In this document: one piece after another, positions 61,360 through 64,000 of the stretch | Layout of the letters: each line of letters opens with the position of its first letter | Position numbering within the stretch: the stretch's first letter is position 1 | Source of the DNA: Cognatishimia sp. SS12 | Lineage (GTDB): Bacteria; Pseudomonadota; Alphaproteobacteria; Rhodobacterales; Rhodobacteraceae | DNA length: 64,000 nt | Assembly: GCF_028369055.1 (NCBI RefSeq) | Contig: NZ_JAQNCZ010000003.1 | Coordinates: 372,001-436,000 of the forward strand | Direction of reading: 5' to 3' | Notes under the pieces: model-generated | What the model was told of the DNA's origin: nothing | Seen by the model: the letters and a program-made list of their open reading frames with translations, nothing else | Database searches by the model: none | Position numbers and translations under genes: made by a program

Positions 61360-63543
61360 ATGTCTGCGCGCTTGATCTGCCTGACATCGGTATGTGCCCT
61401 GACCGCTGGTCTGGCCAACGCCGAAATGAATTTTAACCGTATCGCCTCTTTTGCGACGCCGCTGAACATGGCCGCAGGCGAAGATACGACCCGCGAAACA
61501 TCGCCAGAAATCATCGCCGCCACTGCGGACGGCATGACGCTGGTATACACAGATAGCCCGCTGGGCGCGTTGGGGCGCATTGATATCACAGACGCCGCCA
61601 ACCCAAAGCCACTGGGCAACATCGCCCTGGCGGGTGAGCCGACATCTGTCGCGATCGTGGGTGCCACGGCCTATGCCGGTGTAAACACCTCCGAAAGCTA
61701 CACCGCCCCATCCGGCCTGCTGCAAGCCATCGACGTTGCCACCGGCGAGATCACCGCATCTTGCGATCTGGGTGGTCAGCCAGATTCCATCGCCGCCTCT
61801 AAAGATGGGGCCTTCATCGCGGTCGCCATTGAAAACGAACGCGACGAAGACCTGAACGACGGTGTGATCCCACAATTGCCCGCCGGCAACCTCATCCTGG
61901 TCAACACCAATGAAGGCGGTCTGGATTGCGGCTCAATGAAAATGGTGGATCTGACAGGCCTCGCCGAGATCGCGCCATCCGACCCAGAGCCGGAATATGT
62001 CTCGATCAACGCACGCGGTGAAACCGTTGTGACCCTGCAGGAAAACAACCACCTTGTGGTGGTGTCGCCCAAAGGCGACATCCTGAACCATTTCTCTGCA
62101 GGCAGCGTGGATCTTTACGGCATCGACGCCACCGACGAACGTGGCGCGCTGCTCTTTACTGAAAACCAAATGGGCCGGTTGCGCGAACCGGACGCCGTGA
62201 CTTGGATTGACGAAGATCACTTCGCAACGGCCAACGAAGGCGACTATAATGGCGGCTCCCGCGGTTGGACGATCTTCAATAAAAACGGCACTGTCGTTTA
62301 TGAATCCGGCACAGATTTCGAAAAAGCCATCATCGAAATCGGCCACTACCCTGACAAACGCTCCGACGCCAAAGGGGTTGAGCCTGAATCCGTCACCTTC
62401 GGTGAATTTGGCGGCACACCTTACGTGTTCGTCGGCGCAGAACGTGCCTCAGTGGTGGGCGTATATGATGTGACCAACCCGGCGGCCCCTGTGCTGACCC
62501 AACTGCTGCCATCGGGCGTTGGCCCAGAAGGCTATGCCGTTGTCCCAGAGCGCAACCTCTTGGTTTCCGCCAACGAAAAAGACCTGATCGAAGATGGCGG
62601 TGCCCGTGCGCATGTCATGCTGTTTGAACGTCAGGAGGCCCCGGCGGCCTATCCGCATCTGACCTCTGCTGGCGCAGATGAGCTGATCGGTTGGGGCGCA
62701 ATTTCCGGCATGGTTGCTGACAAAGACGGGATCATCTGGGCGGTCAACGACAGCTTCTATGGCTTCCAGCCGTCGATCTTTAAGATCGACACCAACAGCA
62801 CCCCGGCCAAAATTGTCGATGTGATCCGCATTGAGCGCACTTCTGGCCCAGCGCAAAAACTGGACCTTGAGGGCATCACGCTGGACGGCAAAGGTGGGTT
62901 CTATGTGGCCTCCGAAGGTCGGACCGAACGCCTGATCCCGCATGCAATTTACCATGTCTCCGCCGAAGGCAAGATCAAGAACCTCAAGGGTGAGATCGGC
63001 ATTCCGCCAGAGCTGGCCGCCGTTGAAAAACGCTTTGGCTTTGAAGGGATCACCAAGGTTGGCAACACCCTGTGGATGGCCGTGCAGCGTGAATGGAAAG
63101 ACGACCCCAAGAACCACGTGAAACTGGTTGCCTACAATCTGGACACCCAGGAATGGGGTGCGGTCCACTATCCGAAAGCCGCGCCGGACACAGGCTGGGT
63201 TGGCCTGTCTGAGATCGTTGCCCATGGCGAGCACGTCTATATCATCGAACGTGACAACCAGCATGACGCCCGCGCCGTGACCAAAAAGATCTATAAGGTT
63301 GCTTTGTCTGAAATGACCCCCGCACCGCTGGGTGGCGAGCTGCCTGTCGTCAAAAAGGAACTGGTCCGCGACCTGCTGCCAGATCTGACGGCAACCGGTG
63401 GTTACGTGCTGGACAAAGTCGAAGGTCTTGCGATCTTTGAGGACGGCACCGCCTATTTCTCGACCGACAACGACGGCGTGGATGACCACTCCGGTGAAAC
63501 GATCTTCAAGAATATTGGCAAGATCGACGGCTCTCACTCTTAA
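61360..63543 (+). CDS. exported phytase-like esterase (choice-of-anchor I plus phytase-like domain)
   Basis: 727 residues with a signal peptide MSARLICLTSVCALTAGLANA cut before EMNFNRIASF. The N-terminal part (about 30-430) is a beta-propeller of the choice-of-anchor I type (SPEIIAATADGMTLVYTD, DSIAASKDGAFIAVAIENERDED, PEGYAVVPERNLLVSANE). The C-terminal part (about 440-725) is the esterase-like phytase domain with LDLEGITLDGKGGFYVASEG, RFGFEGITKVGNTLWMAVQREW and VEGLAIFEDGTAYFSTDNDGVDD, Asp-rich and likely Ca2+-binding. It probably releases phosphate from organic phosphate outside the cell. AAAGGAG precedes the ATG; the Pho box upstream supports the role. Confidence 0.85.
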   Translation: MSARLICLTSVCALTAGLANAEMNFNRIASFATPLNMAAGEDTTRETSPEIIAATADGMTLVYTDSPLGALGRIDITDAANPKPLGNIALAGEPTSVAIVGATAYAGVNTSESYTAPSGLLQAIDVATGEITASCDLGGQPDSIAASKDGAFIAVAIENERDEDLNDGVIPQLPAGNLILVNTNEGGLDCGSMKMVDLTGLAEIAPSDPEPEYVSINARGETVVTLQENNHLVVVSPKGDILNHFSAGSVDLYGIDATDERGALLFTENQMGRLREPDAVTWIDEDHFATANEGDYNGGSRGWTIFNKNGTVVYESGTDFEKAIIEIGHYPDKRSDAKGVEPESVTFGEFGGTPYVFVGAERASVVGVYDVTNPAAPVLTQLLPSGVGPEGYAVVPERNLLVSANEKDLIEDGGARAHVMLFERQEAPAAYPHLTSAGADELIGWGAISGMVADKDGIIWAVNDSFYGFQPSIFKIDTNSTPAKIVDVIRIERTSGPAQKLDLEGITLDGKGGFYVASEGRTERLIPHAIYHVSAEGKIKNLKGEIGIPPELAAVEKRFGFEGITKVGNTLWMAVQREWKDDPKNHVKLVAYNLDTQEWGAVHYPKAAPDTGWVGLSEIVAHGEHVYIIERDNQHDARAVTKKIYKVALSEMTPAPLGGELPVVKKELVRDLLPDLTATGGYVLDKVEGLAIFEDGTAYFSTDNDGVDDHSGETIFKNIGKIDGSHS

Positions 63544-63566
63544 GAGGGCACAACAAAACAATCGTG

Positions 63567-63597
63567 AAACGCGCAGGGTCCCGCCTTGCGCGTTTTG
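63567..63597 (+). terminator. terminator after the phytase-like gene
   Basis: Arms AAACGCGCA (63567-63575) and TGCGCGTTT (63587-63595), perfect 9 bp, eleven-base loop, then TG; weak T-tail. Confidence 0.65.
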
Positions 63598-63668
63598 CGT
63601 TTCTTTGGGCAGTTGCAATGCCAGCGAGCGCAACCAAACGTTAAGGAATATCCGCAAAAATCGCGGGT

Positions 63669-64000
63669 ATGGAAACGATTCAAACATTTCCCGCAGAGGC
63701 GGGTCGGCGCGGCCTGACGGCCTTTGGGGCCAGGCTGTCGATCTTGCACATCCTCATTATTGTGCTCTCGCTCGCGATGACAATTGCCGCTTGGCAATTT
63801 TCCGAACAACAGATCAAGAACAGATCCTTACAGCGTTTTGAGCTGGCGGTGGAACGTACCATTGGCCTGTTAGAAGACCGCATGGAAAACTATGAAGATG
63901 CGCTCTGGGCGGGTGTGGCGCTGCTTGCGGTGAAAGAGGGTGACATTTCCGGACCAGAATGGCGCGCCTACGAAAACAGCCTGGCCCTGCCGCAGAAATA
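63669..64000 (+). CDS. CHASE-domain sensor protein (partial; runs off the window)
   Basis: ATG 63669 opens a frame that continues to the window end (110 codons). After METIQTFPAEAGRRGLTAFG comes a helix LSILHILIIVLSLAMTIAAW, then a periplasmic region with RTIGLLEDRMENYEDALWAGVALL and ISGPEWRAYENSLALPQK, the opening of a CHASE domain. These domains sit at the N-terminus of sensor kinases or diguanylate cyclases; which output follows lies outside. Confidence 0.75.
   Translation, partial: METIQTFPAEAGRRGLTAFGARLSILHILIIVLSLAMTIAAWQFSEQQIKNRSLQRFELAVERTIGLLEDRMENYEDALWAGVALLAVKEGDISGPEWRAYENSLALPQK

Noticed and set aside
62449..63687. 412-codon minus-strand frame opposite the phytase-like gene
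   Set aside because: Antisense to a gene with clear signal peptide and domains; no promoter or ribosome site seen.
1..64000. CRISPR arrays, insertion sequences, prophage genes, tRNA or rRNA genes, defence systems
   Set aside because: I found no repeat-spacer pattern, transposase, integrase, phage structural protein or stable RNA gene; every larger gene is metabolic, regulatory or housekeeping.

Overview
The window looks like a chromosomal segment of a marine alphaproteobacterium of the Rhodobacterales (Roseobacter group). The evidence is the gene content (BioR-type biotin regulator with its box, ChvG/ChvI next to pckA, HPr kinase/RapZ/incomplete PTS, Xsc/Tpa taurine pathway with TauR, HemP, DUF6473 and DUF1523 proteins), the GC-rich codon use and the alphaproteobacterial SOS box. 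I see no phage, IS element, CRISPR array, rRNA or tRNA; the segment is densely packed and mostly metabolic.

Layout. 1-8.4 kb: 5' part of parC (minus strand), an SH3-domain envelope protein, an SDR, a small two-helix membrane protein, a PduO-type cobalamin adenosyltransferase, etfBA, a DUF6473 protein, 3-hydroxybutyryl-CoA dehydrogenase and an acyltransferase. 8.5-14.9 kb: regulatory PTS (ptsH, EIIA of the mannose type, rapZ, short hprK) read together with chvI-chvG on the minus strand, divergent from pckA. 14.9-21.3 kb: ugpBAEC glycerol-3-phosphate uptake, an endonuclease/exonuclease/phosphatase-fold protein in the position where E. coli has ugpQ, and a divergent LacI-type regulator. 21.3-29.5 kb: a minus-strand thiamin operon behind a TPP riboswitch (thiD-thiO-thiS-thiG-thiE-thiF, then the pyrimidine salvage transporter thiXYZ with two different TenA proteins). 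29.7-31.7 kb: two phosphonate-linked genes (DUF1045 2H phosphoesterase and phnM). 31.7-32.8 kb: an RNA methyltransferase. 32.9-39 kb: the biotin operon bioBFDAGC with a convergent bioR. 39-41.3 kb: a deacetylase-like protein, glucokinase and hemP.

41.3-56.4 kb is a taurine dissimilation island: tauABC uptake (minus), divergent from tpa, a GNAT protein, tauR, xsc and pta, followed by the molybdenum sulfite dehydrogenase soeABC. Together they take taurine in, deaminate it to sulfoacetaldehyde, release sulfite and acetyl phosphate, make acetyl-CoA, and oxidise the sulfite to sulfate with electrons passed to quinone. 56.5-64 kb: an SOS-controlled Y-family DNA polymerase, a cation/proton antiporter, two membrane proteins on the minus strand, a P1-family (S58) peptidase, an exported phytase-like protein behind a four-repeat Pho box, and the start of a CHASE-domain sensor.

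The most noteworthy signals lie in regulation and gene architecture. Candidate PhoB boxes stand before the phytase-like gene, phnM, the DUF1045 gene and (weaker) ugpB. A perfect GTTC-N7-GTTC LexA box abuts the polymerase gene. Two BioR boxes sit exactly 42 bp apart. A 35-bp near-perfect palindrome and CTGG-type repeats precede xsc. TauC carries a periplasmic insert of about 115 residues, ThiF a rhodanese-like tail, and the thi operon two TenA types. No obviously new defence or mobile system was found.
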